The notes beneath the pieces are model-generated. The model did not search any database and was not told the origin of the DNA. It worked only from the letters and a program-made list of their open reading frames with translations. A stretch of DNA of 64,000 nt from Enchytraeus crypticus (lineage: Eukaryota; Annelida; Clitellata; Enchytraeida; Enchytraeidae). Location of the stretch: the NCBI GenBank assembly GCA_905160935.1, contig CAJHZI010000794.1, positions 3,026,501 to 3,090,500 of the forward strand, read 5' to 3'. The translations under genes were made by a program, and so were the position numbers. Below, piece after piece: positions 1-14,523 of the stretch (positions are counted from its first letter, which is position 1; the number at the start of each line of letters is the position of its first letter).

Positions 1-832
1 GTACATTGTCGTACCCAGCTTCGCTCCATACAATATTTTACACAACGGTAGAAAGGCAGCAATTGTCGAGACGACAAAAAAATAAAATTTTTGTGCTGTG
101 AAGTTCGCTAAAAATGGAATATGTCACGCCATAACAGTTACAGCGTGCAGCATCGGGTTGTGAGAATCATTTCGGACGTAAGGTCATTAAAAGATGAGTT
201 CTTGTTTTAGCATTAAAATATTTTCTCAAATAGTATACAATGACCACAATCCATTGGGACGGATCATATTCTTTATCTCCTCTTTAACGCTCTTCGCTGT
301 TCATTAATAGTCGTGTATATTTTTACCGCCATAAAATGTAACTCTCTAGTTTTTACTATTCTAATTTAGTCTGTGTCGAACATTTCAATTTGTGTCTGTT
401 GGTAATTATAATACTTTATTGGCTCATGACTATTTCAACGAGTTTCTTTTTATTGGCACTTTCTTATATAATTGTGCAGTTCTCTCTCTTTCACAAGCTC
501 ATTTTAATCTCTTTACTACATCGTATACTAACCCAAACATCCCGGGATTTCTAATAACTTAATTGATTCAACTGTTAATTGACGAGTTTTAATTTCAGAA
601 TAAATTAATATTGTAGAATACATTTGAAGATGATAACAACTTACATCGCGAACATTTTAATTAGAATCGAAGACCGGTTTTTTAGAATTTCGGTAAAAGG
701 AATTCGTTTAGTAACGGACTCAGCATTGAAATTATGAGACACTTAACTGTTATAATAATGATATTGTAGACAAATATATATCATAGATAAGATACAGACT
801 TGATATATATGATGCAAAGATATATTCAGGTA

Positions 833-835
<3 letters not shown>

Positions 836-903
<68 letters not shown>
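836..903. repeat. TA microsatellite
   Basis: About 33 TA units with almost no interruption. Confidence 0.97.
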
Positions 904-908
<5 letters not shown>

Positions 909-1248
909 CGACGAATAAGGAACAGAAGTGTTGTTAACTCGTCATTTAAAGAAATATTTTTTCCCTATGAAGAATTCAACGCTAGCTTTCGTTTAACTGG
1001 TGTTATATCCACGTGTGTATGCTATAGCTAAAAGTTGGAATATAATTACATCTCGTTCTACCAGGGAGATTTAATTATTTATAAAGTAGGCCACCAGATT
1101 TGGTTGATCTATATTTTTAGTTGTTTTTTACTCCAAATATATTCAATAAGGATGTAAATAGCAGGGCCTCCTTTAAGAAAAAATTATTATATCAACGAAT
1201 TGATTATGTTTTGAGTAGTTGAGTGTGTTATGCCAGAACATTATCACG

Positions 1249-1476
1249 TTTCAATAGCGTAGGGGTAACGTCAGGAAGTTTTAAATGACAGATCCTGAGA
1301 CAAATTGAAACTCTCGTAGGTTCGAATCCCAGCCGCGCTGATCTGAGAGTTAAATCTCGGACATTCACTGGACTGGTTATAAGGAAAATGAACTAAATTG
1401 CCTGACGATTTAAACATGTGGTATTCAAAGTGATAGATAGCAACATAGTTGATCATTTCACTGTAATGCGGGGTTA
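1249..1476 (+). mobile_element. SINE-B copy (tRNA-derived)
   Basis: It begins with a polymerase III A-box-like tagcgtaggggtaacgtca and has a B box aggttcgaatcc about 75 bases later. It then continues through ctgatctgagagt and ctggactggtta to gtgatagatagcaacatagt. Confidence 0.85.
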
Positions 1477-2812
1477 TGTTCAATGAAATCTATGTCCTAG
1501 AAATCTTTAATTCTGATCTATTATCAAATCGTCGTATAGTGGCAATTGTGATGCCGAATCTCATAAATGTATGAGATCAGAAACTACCTCCCTCCCTCTT
1601 GAATTCTTACATTCTTAAACATTTACGCTGTTGTTCATATGTTCTATAGGCTTAAATTGAAAACTATCAAGTTGAATTGTTAATTACCTATTTATAAGTC
1701 GTAGTATAATTCGCACTTAAATGACCTCAATTTTGCATTCATATTTTAATTAGATCCATAGTTTAAATAAGTGGTTCTATTTGTCAGAAATTTCTGACGC
1801 TGTTGTAACTACAGAACACTCCGATGAAGAGAAGTTTGTCAAAAATGCTTGAGGATAATGTACAGTAGAAGAAATCAAATCGTGTGCTAAGATGTCAACA
1901 AAACCCCGGCAAGAAACAAAAAACTGTTAACAACAGCAATCCATCGATTCAATTATCGGCATAATAAACACGTCTACCGCTGAGATATCAATCCGGACTG
2001 GAATATTGATGTTTACATCTGGATTAATACAACAAAAAGAGGGAAAAAATTCAATTTCTCGACAAATTGTTCCAGATTGTTAATATATTTATAGAAGAGA
2101 TTACGAAAGCCAATTAGCATCAGTTTAGCATCTCAGTGGCGCGTTGTTGACGCTTCAGTAACATTCTATTAGAAATTCATTAGAAGTTATTTAGAAGTTT
2201 AATAATGCTCAAAATAAATATTTTATATCATACTCTACAGGGAAACTCAAAAATTGTAATTTAAAATTAAAATTATAACTCGCCAAAAATATGTGTTTTT
2301 TGTATTTTTATTAGACTAAGTTTTACGCTGCTCTAAATAAACAAGAAAGACAGTTTGAATGCAAATAGAAGTGAATCGGTGGGAAGTTCCGAGTTCATTT
2401 TAAAATTAATATGTTAAATTAGAATTCCGACATAGTTTAAGATATTTAAAAATCATTAATTAGAAGACTTCCTTAAATGTTATTAAATAGTCTTATGAAC
2501 TCTTAGAGGCTAATACATCATACAATACATGGCTGGGCATAATATTCATGTATAAATAATATTCATATAGAACTATAAGCACAAAATTTATAAATCTGGG
2601 CATAATATTCCTATATAAGCACATTTCTACACAAGATAATTATTACGAATCATTTCAGTTTCTGAAGATATTTTTGTTTGATTAATGTTTAATGTAGCAC
2701 ACATGTTTTGAATTTCTCTCTACTGCTCTTCCAAGTGTCAGGCCCAAGTTATATATTCGTATTCATGTTTGGTTTTTACTTCCGGGACAGCAATCTTTCG
2801 AAAGAAAATAAT

Positions 2813-2870
2813 AATAAATAATAATAATTAATTTTAACATCCGGTTCCTAGTGCAAGGATAATGTCATGG
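2813..2870 (+). mobile_element. Rep-D head fragment
   Basis: ATA repeat, then ttttaacatccggttcctag and aaggataatgtcatggg. Confidence 0.6.
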
Positions 2871-5800
2871 GCTAATCAATTAAAAAACTAATCAATCCAA
2901 ATAGATAGGTTCTGCCTTTACTAACCAGCTTACCAAACTATAATAGTCTATAGTTTTGTCATTGTATAGATAAAAAAATGATTTTCTCTTCTATTGCACC
3001 GTAGCTTTATTGGTCTATCTTACAGTTTTCCGCAGGTACAGCGCGGATTAATAAGCATATAATAGGTCGTTAACACAAACTTTATGTTAAATTACTCTGT
3101 TTTCTGCATGGAAATGACAATTAATATAATACATACTACTATGCAGAAAAGTTTTCTCGTTAAAAGAATCTTATTTCGCCATCAAATGCACTAATGAGGC
3201 TTGCGCTAAATTTAGTTCAATGACTACAAAATATCTACGAAGCTTCATCATTAATTTCATCAATGAGCCATGATTAGTCCGCAATTCGGTTTCCTAAAAT
3301 GGGAACTTTCTTTGCTCAAGCCTTTTTGTAACGAATGCAATTATCAATGCTTCATTCCTTTTCAGTGCGAATGGGTATCTTGAGATCGGTATTAAAAATG
3401 CGGATAATAGCCTATTAGTAAAAAATATAAGCCTGTAGGCTCTGAACATTTTGCAAATAATTACTGCTATATTTTTAAAACTGAAGACAGCTGCAAATGC
3501 AAGTGAAGGCAGTTATAAGCACAGAAAGACAAACAGTATAGCCCTTATCGAGATTTCCTATCGGCAATTATTAGAAATATTGTATCAATGCATTTACGCT
3601 TTAAATTCTCGCAAATCTTCTACTATATGTGAACATACATGTATGTAGATTACTAAAAAGGTTCCTGTTAATTTATGCTAAACGACAAATGAATAGTAAT
3701 TGGAATATAATTAGAAATATTTAAGGATTGTTCTATTTAACAATTACAACATAAATTTCGTACAATAATTTATTACACTATTAACAATCCTCCCCGTTAA
3801 TGCTAACTAATTCTTTTTTTGCATGGCAAGGATTGCATGCGTTTAGTTAGACCTACTAGAAACAAACAGGTAGCAGATATTTCTAGGACAGGACATAAAC
3901 TAGTTCACAGCCTTTCTTTTTCAGTCTCGCCAGTCTTTTGTTTTCATCTAACGTCAATTAATGAAGTTAAAAAGCGATTTCCTCGATCTATATTTGACGC
4001 GGGACAAGAGATTTTTATAAATCCCATGAAGAGTTTGTCCCGTTTTCAACAGAAGTATGCCACTCTTGTTACATCGTTACGCCAGACGCATTTGTTCACG
4101 TACCGGAAGAGTGCTCAGAATCTGAAGCTTAATGAAAGGTTTTCAATTTAAACTTTAACGAAGTTGTTTTGTTAAAATCCTATCCTTTGTTAGATACGAC
4201 TTTAAAGACGCTTGAGAAAATGCTGTCTTTTATACGTTGATTCAGTAAAATGGGTCTTAAGATAAATTTTTTGAACATGTCAATATTGCAACCGACTAAA
4301 AGTTAAATTCCATTTTCAATACTTGATGGATATATACCTTCAATAAGTTTGTCTATCTCCATTATTGTGTAGCTTTAATTTTTGCTATCATACTTACTTA
4401 ATTTCTTTAAAACTTTAAATTATTGCTAACATTGTTAACCATTTACAACAAGAGGAAAACTCAGAACGAAAGAAAGGACGTGATGTTGGCAGTAAATAAC
4501 CATGTTCCTGTGGTTAAGCCGATTAGTCTAATATTGTGCAAGAAACATTTCTAAACGTATTCTTATTATTAATATCGGACCCATAGATTAAGAGCTGAAT
4601 TCCCGTTACACAGGAAATGCAGGCATATGCGCTCAAGCTGAAGTGCATAATTTAGCGCCAAAAGTGTCAATTTCTAGCCAGACGAAATAGAGCAAGTTCC
4701 GGAGAGATAATTTATAGCCTGGTCATGATATCCTAATTTATCACTGGCCAGTGTTAGACACACCGGAGGCAAAGTGGATTCTTCCGCCCATCATAACTGT
4801 GACATTGTCAGAGACACGATCAAACGGTGATCTCATTTTCCATTATTACATTGCTATACTTAAAGCAAAATATTTGTATTTGACTATAATTTAAATTTGG
4901 AGTTTTTGCTGCATTTAAAGCAGTTTGAATTTTACTTCATTTTATAGCTATAGCACTTTAAATATTTACCTTCAATTTTGCATCTCAGCGCACATTTCCA
5001 AAATCGTGACTATTCGAAGTATTGAAGGTATATATGCATAGAATATAAGTGTACGCCTTACATCTCTCACTGCTTCTGAGCATCTCAAGCACGTTAAGCA
5101 AGGAGACGATAACCTAGTTCTTAGTAGGTTCCTATCTTGCAGTAATTTTTTTCGACGGATGTTTATGGATTCGAACCACAAACCTACTGAGCTGCGGTTG
5201 GACGTGTAACATTTATATAATTTTCTTAGCCAAAACTTGTTGACTTGCTTGTGTACTAATGCCTTGCCTTCAGATTTCATAGAGTCTTACACTATAGTAT
5301 TTCTGACATTCCATCAAATTACAGGTTCAATATAAAAATTAGTACTTACATTCTGCTGCGGCTCTCACTAATGAATGCTAAAATAATGTTTTGTTTTTAT
5401 TTTTAAACAGCTAAAACTTATAAAGTAATTGCAGAAATCGGCTGCTATACAGAAAGAGTTCAATAATAATAACCTAAGTAAAAATAAGATTAACATTTAG
5501 GCTACCATATGATGTTGAAAACAAGGTGCATGCAAGCATTTAGCATCAGATAAAGGATAATAAAAAGTTGATCGCATCTGACGTGTTAAGCCATTAGCAA
5601 GCCATATTCTGGCCTATATTTTTTAAATACCACTAATGATGGTTTCTCGTTCTTTAGTCTTCTACTTGGTCGCTTCCAACAAAACGTGCAGAAGTCGCCT
5701 GATATATTTCCAGTGATCCAGACACACTACTGACATATAATAAGCAGGCCTCGATAAAAAAGGAAACTCCGTGCGTTGATAACTAGGCCGCTATTGCTTA

Positions 5801-6485
5801 ACTTACCCCTACTTTCGTAATTTGTTGACCTCCCCAGCATCATCGCAGACTTTGATGCATGTGTCTCTTCTGATAATTACATCGTTCAATATATTACCTC
5901 AGGCTTTTGGATGACCGTTGATATAAATTATTATCCAGGGTTAAAGTCAGCTAAATTTAAACCAGCGGCAAAGATTTAATTAACGATAAGACGTAAATTA
6001 TTAAGTGAATCGTGTTGTCCTCTGTTTTCAAACATAAAAGCATGATTCCAATTACAGTGTAAAATGAGTCTGTTGCAATTAAGAGAATTCTTCAAAATTA
6101 AGCCAACGACATATCAGATTGAAAATTAAAGCCTGCACATTGCGTATGAGGTTGGCAGGAAGAACAAAACATTAAAAGGCTGCATTCGTGAAATTATTAG
6201 AAGTTTTACACAACATGAAAATATATAACAGAGGTTTCGGGAATAATGAAAGATTTCTCTGAGATTTAATTTGGTTTAATCACTATTTTTCGATGTTTCG
6301 TTAAGTTATCAGAGTGTGCTACCTTGTCAAATGCAACTAGTTAGAGCAGAAGCTGCAATAGTTAATACAATTTAATAGTGACAACACATTTGATTGTTCA
6401 TTTTTATAAATAAATATTTTGTCGAGCAAATTTGGTGCTTTGGATATCAAAACTACTCAAATATAAATGAGAAAATGATTTTGGG

Positions 6486-6735
6486 TAAACAGGATATTGT
6501 TCACAGGGAATTACGCCCCTGCCCAGTAAATGTTTGTCGAAGCTGAGGAAGGCGTCGTGGCCCACCTCGTCATAAGCAGAATCCTTAAAGAATAATTGTG
6601 TATCAAAAGGAATGTTATAGATGATTTAAAGAGATCCATTCGTATGTGGACATGAAGAGGAAAGCGGAAGATAGAGACAAGTGGAGACTTTATATACCAT
6701 GGACCTACCAATAAGCAGTACACTAGGAGAGAGAG
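6486..6735 (+). mobile_element. Short non-autonomous element with the LINE 3' end
   Basis: It has a head (caggatattgttcacaggga, acgcccctgcccagtaaatg, gaagctgaggaagg) absent from the LINE, joined to the last ~120 bp of the LINE (gatgatttaaagagatccat onward) and a GA tail. Confidence 0.8.
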
Positions 6736-7608
6736 ATGATAGTATGCCTAAACATTTGGGAAATATTTTGAGTTTTTCATTACTATTGAGATTTCGTTAG
6801 ATCATATTTTTACACGGTATTTAGAGAGAATAATTATTAATAATTATTAAACGAAAACCATCACACGTAAATAAATCATTAAAAAACAGATACCATTTCT
6901 GCAATTATATATGCATATAGCCTAATTATACATGCCATTATATATGATTTATAGGCCTATGCATGTCGACAAACCTTCATATGCTGCAAAAAATCCAGTC
7001 TGTGTAGTCCCCATCCATTTTAGGTGTACAGAGAAATATTGACATTTTACTGTAGGAAAAAAACAGTGAATTTCATCAGTACAATTTACTGCATGATAAG
7101 ACACATGCTTATGGACTTGCTTGATCGCAATCTGTAAGTTTATGAACAACACCTTTGTGGTCCCAGTCTGATTATAACTTTTTTAGTTTAACCAATAAAA
7201 TGAATTGAAAACATATGCTAACTGTCGATAGCATCAGTTCTCTGTGAGCGTTGGAGTATTTAAGACCGAAGTCACTGGCATACTGCGCGGTAAAATACGT
7301 TCATTTCTAGCAAGCACTGGGACTCCAAACAATGATATAGAACCCATGCCATTTAATGTGCAAATGTGAAACAAGTTTTGGGCAATAAAAATGTAGTATC
7401 AAGAAGGGCGCATAAGGAAAACCATTCCTTCGAAATATGAAATATACATGCATATTGTTGAGAGTTTATGCGTATAACAGTCTAGTCTGACTTAAAGTTC
7501 ACATAAATATATTTTTTACTTTTCATTTTAGCAGAATCTGCGTGTATATATATAAAACACATCGTCAGTATGTTGTATTATATAATATCACCAGTGACAT
7601 CGACATCG

Positions 7609-7731
7609 CCAGTGGCGATGACGGTAAGATATTCGACCGTGGACCAGTATGTGTGGGGTTAAAATCCTGGGCTCGCCGTCACTGATATCGATTTCGAGTG
7701 AGAAAACTGACGTTTAAAATAGCTTTACCAG

Positions 7732-7735
<4 letters not shown>
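7609..7735 (+). mobile_element. SINE-A copy (tRNA-derived)
   Basis: It has ccagtggcgatgacggtaag (A-box-like), then ttaaaatcctgggctcgcc (B-box region), then ctgacgtttaaaatagcttt. It is followed by a long TA run. Confidence 0.82.

Positions 7736-7807
<72 letters not shown>
7734..7807. repeat. TA microsatellite
   Basis: About 36 TA units between a SINE-A end and a LINE-tailed short element. Confidence 0.97.
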
Positions 7808-7809
<2 letters not shown>

Positions 7810-8035
7810 TAGACAGGATAGTTTTCTCAGGGAATCACGCCCCTGCCCAGTAAATATTAGTTGAAACTGAGGAAGGTATAGGGGGCCCACCTCTTTATAA
7901 GCATAATCCCCCAGGAATAGTGGTATATCATGCTAGATCCACTCGTATGTGGACATGGAGAGAAAATGAAGACAGAGAAGACTGTAGGCGTTACATACCA
8001 CGGACCGGCCAGTTGGCAATGCACCAAAAGTGATA
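7806..8035 (+). mobile_element. Short non-autonomous element with the LINE 3' end
   Basis: The same head (acgcccctgcccagtaaata) and LINE-like end as the 6486 copy. It follows a long TA repeat immediately. Confidence 0.8.
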
Positions 8036-8632
8036 TATAGTATAATACACATTTTATACACGATATAATGCTCAGTTGTGATTTGATTTAGTTGTTTTGA
8101 TAATTAAAATGCGGTTGGCGAATATCCATACGTTCTTTTAATAAACCATTAATTATAGACTATAAACCTGTGACGTCGCCAGATAGAGCTTTCACCTAGT
8201 AACCCAGATAATACAGCATAACGTTCGGTGTCAGAGAAAATCGAGAAGCGTAATGAATCGTTCCGGGGCGCAATTAAAGCAAAACTTGCGTGAAATGTGA
8301 GATTCAGTTAGCTATTGGATGGAATGGAACTAGAAGAAATAAACAATACGGTTACTAGGTGAGAGTCAGATAGTGCGTGATTAGATCATATACGAGGCAA
8401 CTGGAGCACAAATAACGTGCTAGTCAACTGTATGGAGCTGATTGGACTTTCGATAGTATAACAATGTTTTTGAACTTTGTCCTGAATTTTTTATTTTTTG
8501 GCAAGTTTGTGGCATTACGGTGTCAATTGTGTATAAATAAAAATGAATTTCTGTAAATTTAAGACATTTAACATCCCAATATTGTCAAATATTTGTTAAA
8601 TTACTAAGTTTTAATATAATCAAGTAGAGGAT

Positions 8633-8700
8633 TTGTGGCGTAGTGGTATAGAGCTCGTCTCTTGAACAAGAATTAGCGGTCTGAAGTGCTTTTTCTCTTT
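8633..8700 (+). other. tRNA-like fragment with strong A box
   Basis: It has gtggcgtagtggtatagagc and then ctcgtctcttgaacaagaa; no matching T-arm was found. Confidence 0.35.
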
Positions 8701-8802
8701 CGGAGAGGCTAATAAAACTAGGCCTACTTAATGATGCCAGGCCGGCCTTGAGGTTTCGCTTCCTATCTGGACCCCTCTGTGTCTCCCGCAAAAAATGGAA
8801 CA

Positions 8803-8985
8803 TCTCTCTCTCTCTCTCTCTCGTCAGTTCACTGCGAAGTGGCAGGTTTAAGGTACATACTCATACTCAAATTGTACTTTCTCGCTCCATACGAGCACTC
8901 CTTAGATCAACAAGGTAATCGCTTCTTAAAGTCCATGCCTTATCTATACCCTATGTAGCCTATAGCTTGGGAAAAGTATGGCTTC
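8803..8985 (-). mobile_element. Rep-D 3' part
   Basis: Minus copy; the TC run 8803-8822 is its GA tail, followed by the hairpin end (actgcgaagtggcaggttta on plus). Confidence 0.8.
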
Positions 8986-9273
8986 TGAAAAATGGGACAT
9001 AACGGACGAAAAAATGACGCATCAGAAGTTTCAGTGTGCATCTGAACTTTCTGGCTACTAGAATTAAGCTTAAGCTAAGTAATTTAAGTTTAATTTACTT
9101 AGCTTATGTTTAACCTAATACAGACCTAGTTAAATTCTGTAATAGGTGTTACACTCGGAGTAATTTAATCTTAAAAATCTCGTAAATTACAACACTATTA
9201 CGTTGACATATTACATTACAAACCTGATTAGGTCTTTACTGCATTGATCCCTAAGTTGATCCATTGATCACCG

Positions 9274-9408
9274 CCTGGAGCCAGTGGCGATGTCGGTAAG
9301 ATATTCGACCGCAGATCAGTATGAGCTAAGTTCAAACCCTGGGCTCGCCCGTCACCGACATCGTTTTTAAGTGAGCAAACTGACGTTAACATTAGCTTAG
9401 CTTTAGCT
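9274..9408 (+). mobile_element. SINE-A copy
   Basis: It has ccagtggcgatgtcggtaag, gttcaaaccctgggctcgcc and ctgacgttaacattagctta in order. Confidence 0.88.
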
Positions 9409-10022
9409 TCGCATTTTAGCTTCAATAAGTCTATATTCAACATTTTCTAAACTATATTTTAAACATATAAGCACCTAAATAGATTTTTCTTCCACTCTCA
9501 GTCAATTAGTGTAATAATTTCACTCTGTGATTTAAACAGTAATAAATTTACAACTCAATTGCTCTAAATACACAATTATTTCTGAACCAATAAAAATAAA
9601 TTCAGTGAGTTTCTCGAGGCGTGTTTAAAATGTCATAGGCAGGTGTTTATCCTATTCTTGAATTTAGTGAAAATCTGTAGGCTATTTTCTATATTAATGG
9701 TGTAACCATCCCCAGTCGCACAACAATACACGAAGAGTACGTAAAGAATGAGAGGTCAAAGTGAGCTAATGGAATTCTATTCCAGAATAAAGTAAATGCT
9801 TCGTAAACTGAATTGAAAAGAAACTTTCGAGACTTCTACGGTAGATTGATGATCGACAATAAATGTTGTTCAAAAAACTTGAATTAAGTGTGGACTGAGT
9901 TGTTAAAACATCTTCCTGCTTGGCAGGAGGCCATTGCTTTGAATTTTCTCTGAAGCTCTCTTTAATATTCGAAAACGGACTTAAATGTAGATTTTTCTGA
10001 GTTTTACATTTATTTTGTGCCG

Positions 10023-10130
10023 AACCGGTGGCATGGTGTCATATTGTTCGATAGTGGATCATTTGGTGCAGAATTCAAATCCTGTGCTCTCCCCGTTGCT
10101 GACATGTCATTGAGACTAGAAACAGACGTC
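10023..10130 (+). mobile_element. SINE-A copy, strongly diverged
   Basis: The order of A-box-like, ..agtggatcat.., attcaaatcctgtgctct and gctgacatgtcat elements matches SINE-A with many changes. Confidence 0.5.
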
Positions 10131-10782
10131 TACGTCAACTAGAAACAGATGTCTTCAGCCTTTTTTAGCTATTAGCGGAATGTTAGGATTTACAAAGCAC
10201 GATTTAGAAATTCTGCAACATAAAAGTTGGACTCTATTACTTTTAGTTCTATTAAGAAAGGATTGGTGGTAATGAAACCAATCACACTTTTACTACTTCT
10301 ATTTTATCGAGCTACTCTATTGCTTTCAACCAGTATTCAGAACAACTGCATCTGTGCATTGCTGTTGTAGAGGATGACGGATTACGAACATTATCCGATT
10401 AATGCGCTTCGTTTCCTTCATTACTCTGTCGTAAAAAGTTTTAATGCCGTCTAAATCATGATCCTGTTTCGAAATAAATTTTGCTCAAACAAGCATTGCA
10501 CCACAAACATTAGTGGTTCAAAAATGGCAGCCGCGACAGCTTTTAGTTAAGTTAAAAACGATAGAATAAATAATCAGGCTTCGCTTTATTACTGTGTATA
10601 TGTTAAACTGAGCAGAGATATTGGCTCAAATTGATCTATTAGATATTTGTTTGTACATGTAACTCGTAAAAGCTTAAATATGAGAATTAACCTGTGTGAA
10701 GAATATCTAATGAACTAACTTTGGACTGATTATCTGGATTTTGCAATTTGCACCGTTTTTGGACCTCCTTCTTGCTTCGTTT

Positions 10783-11250
10783 CACTTTCTACAGTGGAAG
10801 TAGTGAAAACTCTGGTTTGGACCACGCTGTTATATGGATGTGAAACGCGGACCTTAAGGAAGGAAGATATCAGGAAACTAGAAGCGTTGGCAATGTAGTA
10901 TGGAGAAGAATGGAAAGAATTAGCTGGACTCAACGGTTACAAATTAGGAAGTTCTGGAGAGAGATGTTACTGATAGACAATTGATAACGGATTAAGAAAA
11001 AGGAAGAAGAGTTGGATAGGACATATTCCAAGGGGAGAAATTTTTTAAAGAGGTCATAGAAGGTAGAATGAAAGGAAATAGTGGCAGAGGCAGGCCGACA
11101 TTAGGAACGTTAAATGATTTAAATGTTCACTCATATGTGGGCATGAAAAGAAATATGGAAGAGATAGAAGAGTGAAGGTATTATATACCATTGACTTGCC
11201 GGTAGGCAGAGCATTAACTTAAGGGAGAAAGAAAGAGAGAGAGGGAGTGA
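10783..11250 (+). mobile_element. LINE 3' fragment
   Basis: It matches the end of the intron-13 LINE: the YGCETW-like coding part, the RGRGRP part and the 3' end ttgccggtaggcagagcatt followed by GA-rich sequence. Several stops and indels are present. Confidence 0.85.
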
Positions 11251-11757
11251 TATTCATATTTTAGCATTTTAAACTTGTAATACAGCCTATGGTAGTAACG
11301 TATCAACGATAATTTTCTTTAAAAACACATAGTGCTATTAGTCTTATCTGAATCAACATATTATTGTAGCTAATTGGCGCAGATATAGTAGGCTAACAAG
11401 ACATCTGTTAATGTAGGCAATTATTTGACACAAGTAGACTGCTTGTGCAGTTGGTAGATGCTAGAAACCTACTCGTAAAGAATGATATAAAAAAGCTAGA
11501 TGAAAATAATTTTTTGTAATATTAGGCTAATTGTGTCTTTTTAAGAATGTGTTTACAAGCGGTCTGTTTGTGCAGCTGGAAGATGATAAGGAATTACGTA
11601 TAAAAAAGCATAATCAGATGTAAATATTGTGAAGTCCTAACATTGTTTTCTTTTCTTCTTCTTACTACTACTGAAATGCATTTAGAGTTTAGATAATCGT
11701 ACACGTCATTGTCGAATTATCTGTAACTTTGCGTGAGTAAGGTAATATCATACTCTA

Positions 11758-11830
11758 TTGCTGATGACCAAGTTCTTAGCACGCTTGCACAATAAGCAAG
11801 AGCCTATGGATTCAAACTCCCTGGAATTTT
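11758..11830 (+). other. tRNA-like fragment
   Basis: A paired cttgcacaataagcaag is followed by tatggattcaaactccctgg, T-arm-like. Weak. Confidence 0.3.
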
Positions 11831-13454
11831 CTATGATTGTGCACATATGAAAGTACGAAAGAAAAGAAGAAAAGAAAAATACGAAAAGTTAAGTTCAACC
11901 AAACTTAATGTTTGCTAGCCTTATCATTATTCTCTTTAATTTTTTGTCAATCAAATATCAGAATTAAAATTAAAGATCATATTGCTGCTTGACGAAGCGC
12001 TCCTCATAGACAAATCCGCGAACCAGCTAATTTCTAAATATATATATGTATATATATTTATATATATGTATATATATATATATACGGTTTCCGATACTGT
12101 CTGCCATTGTCTTCCTCATCTCTTGTGACACTCGCAGCAGACGGTTGGTCAATCTGTATTTTCCCGGACACTACACGGAATAATCTCTTTACAGTAGAGA
12201 AAATCGTAGATGAGGCCCTATTCAGTGATCATCCCATGCGATAGAGAGCACTTTGATAAATCAATATTTAACATGTCGGTTAATTCAGAAATTTTTCAAA
12301 GTACTTTTCTAGATTTATATCAAAGGTTAAGTGCTGGAGCTACTTCCGGTTTTATCATGAAGAGGAGCGAAGAATTAATGTGTAAAGTGTAGTAGTAAAA
12401 GCTTCAGAACTGAGTTAATATCGATATCAAGAAAAAGAAATTATGATTACGCTATAATATTTTTATTAAATAATCAATCAATCAATCAACCTAAAAACCA
12501 TAATTATATCAATAAATCAATTTATCAATTATTCAATGAATTAATCAATCAATAGCTTATGGATAAATCGTTGCTTTATGAGCAAAATCCGCAAAAAGTG
12601 TTGCAGTCTAGATTTTCTTATAGAATTTTTATGAACAACTAGTTCTAAAATGATAAATTATTGTATAACCTCATTAATACGTCCAAAAATGCTTCGTTGT
12701 TATTTCTATATAGCGAATACGTACAGCAAAAGACGGGTTCAATTCTTTATTGAAAACTCTGGGTATAGACTATATATAAAATATTATCGTTTTGGATAGA
12801 GCAAATATGCATTTTCTACTCTAAAGTTGTAACGGTTTCTGTGAGTGCTAACCAATATAAAATAAAAAGGAAACAAAGAAAAACTATTTTGAAAAGTAAT
12901 TAATATTGGTTAGAGTCATTATTTAGCTGTAAAATAGTGCTTGTCAATTGTGATTGTGATAGGACTGACTGAAAGTTTATGATGTACCAAATAAAAACGA
13001 GATTACGGAATTACAAGAATACATTTTTGCTTTGAACGTATCAAATATTCAAGCTCTTAAAGAATAGAAAACATTTTGGCTTCCATGTTTTTAAAAATAA
13101 CTTCAGAGGCCATAATCTGATGTTATTTCAAAATTCTAATATTTTTTGTACATTGTATTAGTATATGGTTTTAAGATGAACTAACGTAGGCTTGTCTGTA
13201 TGCCAGCTGTTGTGAGGATGATATTTCTAACTATAAACCAGCACAAATCCAGCAGTACGCCGACGAATAACCCCGCACTACTTTTCCGTCATTTGATACT
13301 ATGACGTGAGTCGAGCACGAGTTCCATATTGCAGAATCTGTTTAGTGCTTACCATATATTTTCTTGGAGTTTACGTTTCTTTAGTTAGACGTATAATGTA
13401 TAGACGGAATTCTATAAGTTTGTATAATAATTTCTATAGCAATAAAAAAGCTTA

Positions 13455-13577
13455 ATAATAATGTCAACGTTAGTTTCCTCACTCGAAAGCGATATCAGTA
13501 ACGAGCGAGTCCAGGATTAGAACCCTCACATACTGATCCGCGGTCGAATATCTTACCGACATCGCCAAGGGGTCCCG
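13455..13577 (-). mobile_element. SINE-A copy
   Basis: Minus copy with cgcggtcgaatatcttaccg and the antisense B box. Confidence 0.85.
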
Positions 13578-14289
13578 TCAGTGAATAACAATTTTATAAT
13601 AAAATAATATGAAATAAAATATTATTAAAATTATTATATTAACAAATAAAATTTTTAAATCGAAACCGAGCTAAGTGCAAAGATCGATCGTAATGTGCTT
13701 GCCTCAAATGGGCGATGTAGAGTAGCTGAGGAAAGCAATGGAAAACAATGTTTAATTCACGTGACTGCAATATACGATCTAGTTTGAAACGACCTACACA
13801 AATTTATCAACTTTAAGCAATTTTATAACGTAGCCATTGCTGAAAGTGAGAGTGCTCTTGTCAAATTCTGATAGTTTAATTAGAAATGTTAATCATTAAC
13901 CATTATTGAATAGCAAGTATTAAGTCGGTTGCATTGTTCGCAAATTATTTATGAAGTCCTTAAAATCCTCTAAAACAGAACATTAGCGAGAGAGAAACAG
14001 GTTGTAAGTGACGTCTTCAAAAATTGGCACTTAATCAGATAATAGGGATTACTTTATTTGTTATTTTGTCTGAAGTCCTGTATACCGTTGAATATTGAAT
14101 GATAAGAGTGTGTTTATATAATTATTTCAGAAATTGTTGAAACTGTCGTTAAATTAAATAAATTCAAATCTTCGCAACTTTGATGAATTTAAAATTTCTC
14201 TGAAGTAAATCACTGAGTACTGTGGTTTAACTAAATTAGTATTGGCAAACGCTCTAGCGGCTTGATTCTGAATATATTTTATCGTAAAC

Positions 14290-14523
14290 GTAAACATGCA
14301 TTATAGTGAAATGATCAACTATGTTGATATCTATCACTTTTTAATACCACATGTTTAAACCGTTAGGCAATTTATTCCATTTTCCGTGTAACCAGTCCAG
14401 TGAATGTCCGAGATTTTACTCTCAGATCAGCGAGGCTGGGATTCGAACCCACGAGGATTCAATTCACCTCAGGATCTGTCATTTAAAATTTCATGACGTT
14501 TCCCCTATGCTATTGAGACATTC
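14290..14523 (-). mobile_element. SINE-B copy
   Basis: Full-length minus-strand copy with B box gggttcgaatccc and the conserved 3' part ending near attatagtgaaatgatcaac (plus strand). Confidence 0.9.

Noticed and set aside
3819-4151. 110-codon plus frame as a possible gene
   Set aside because: No family pattern, no splice support and no conserved composition; length is compatible with chance in this window.
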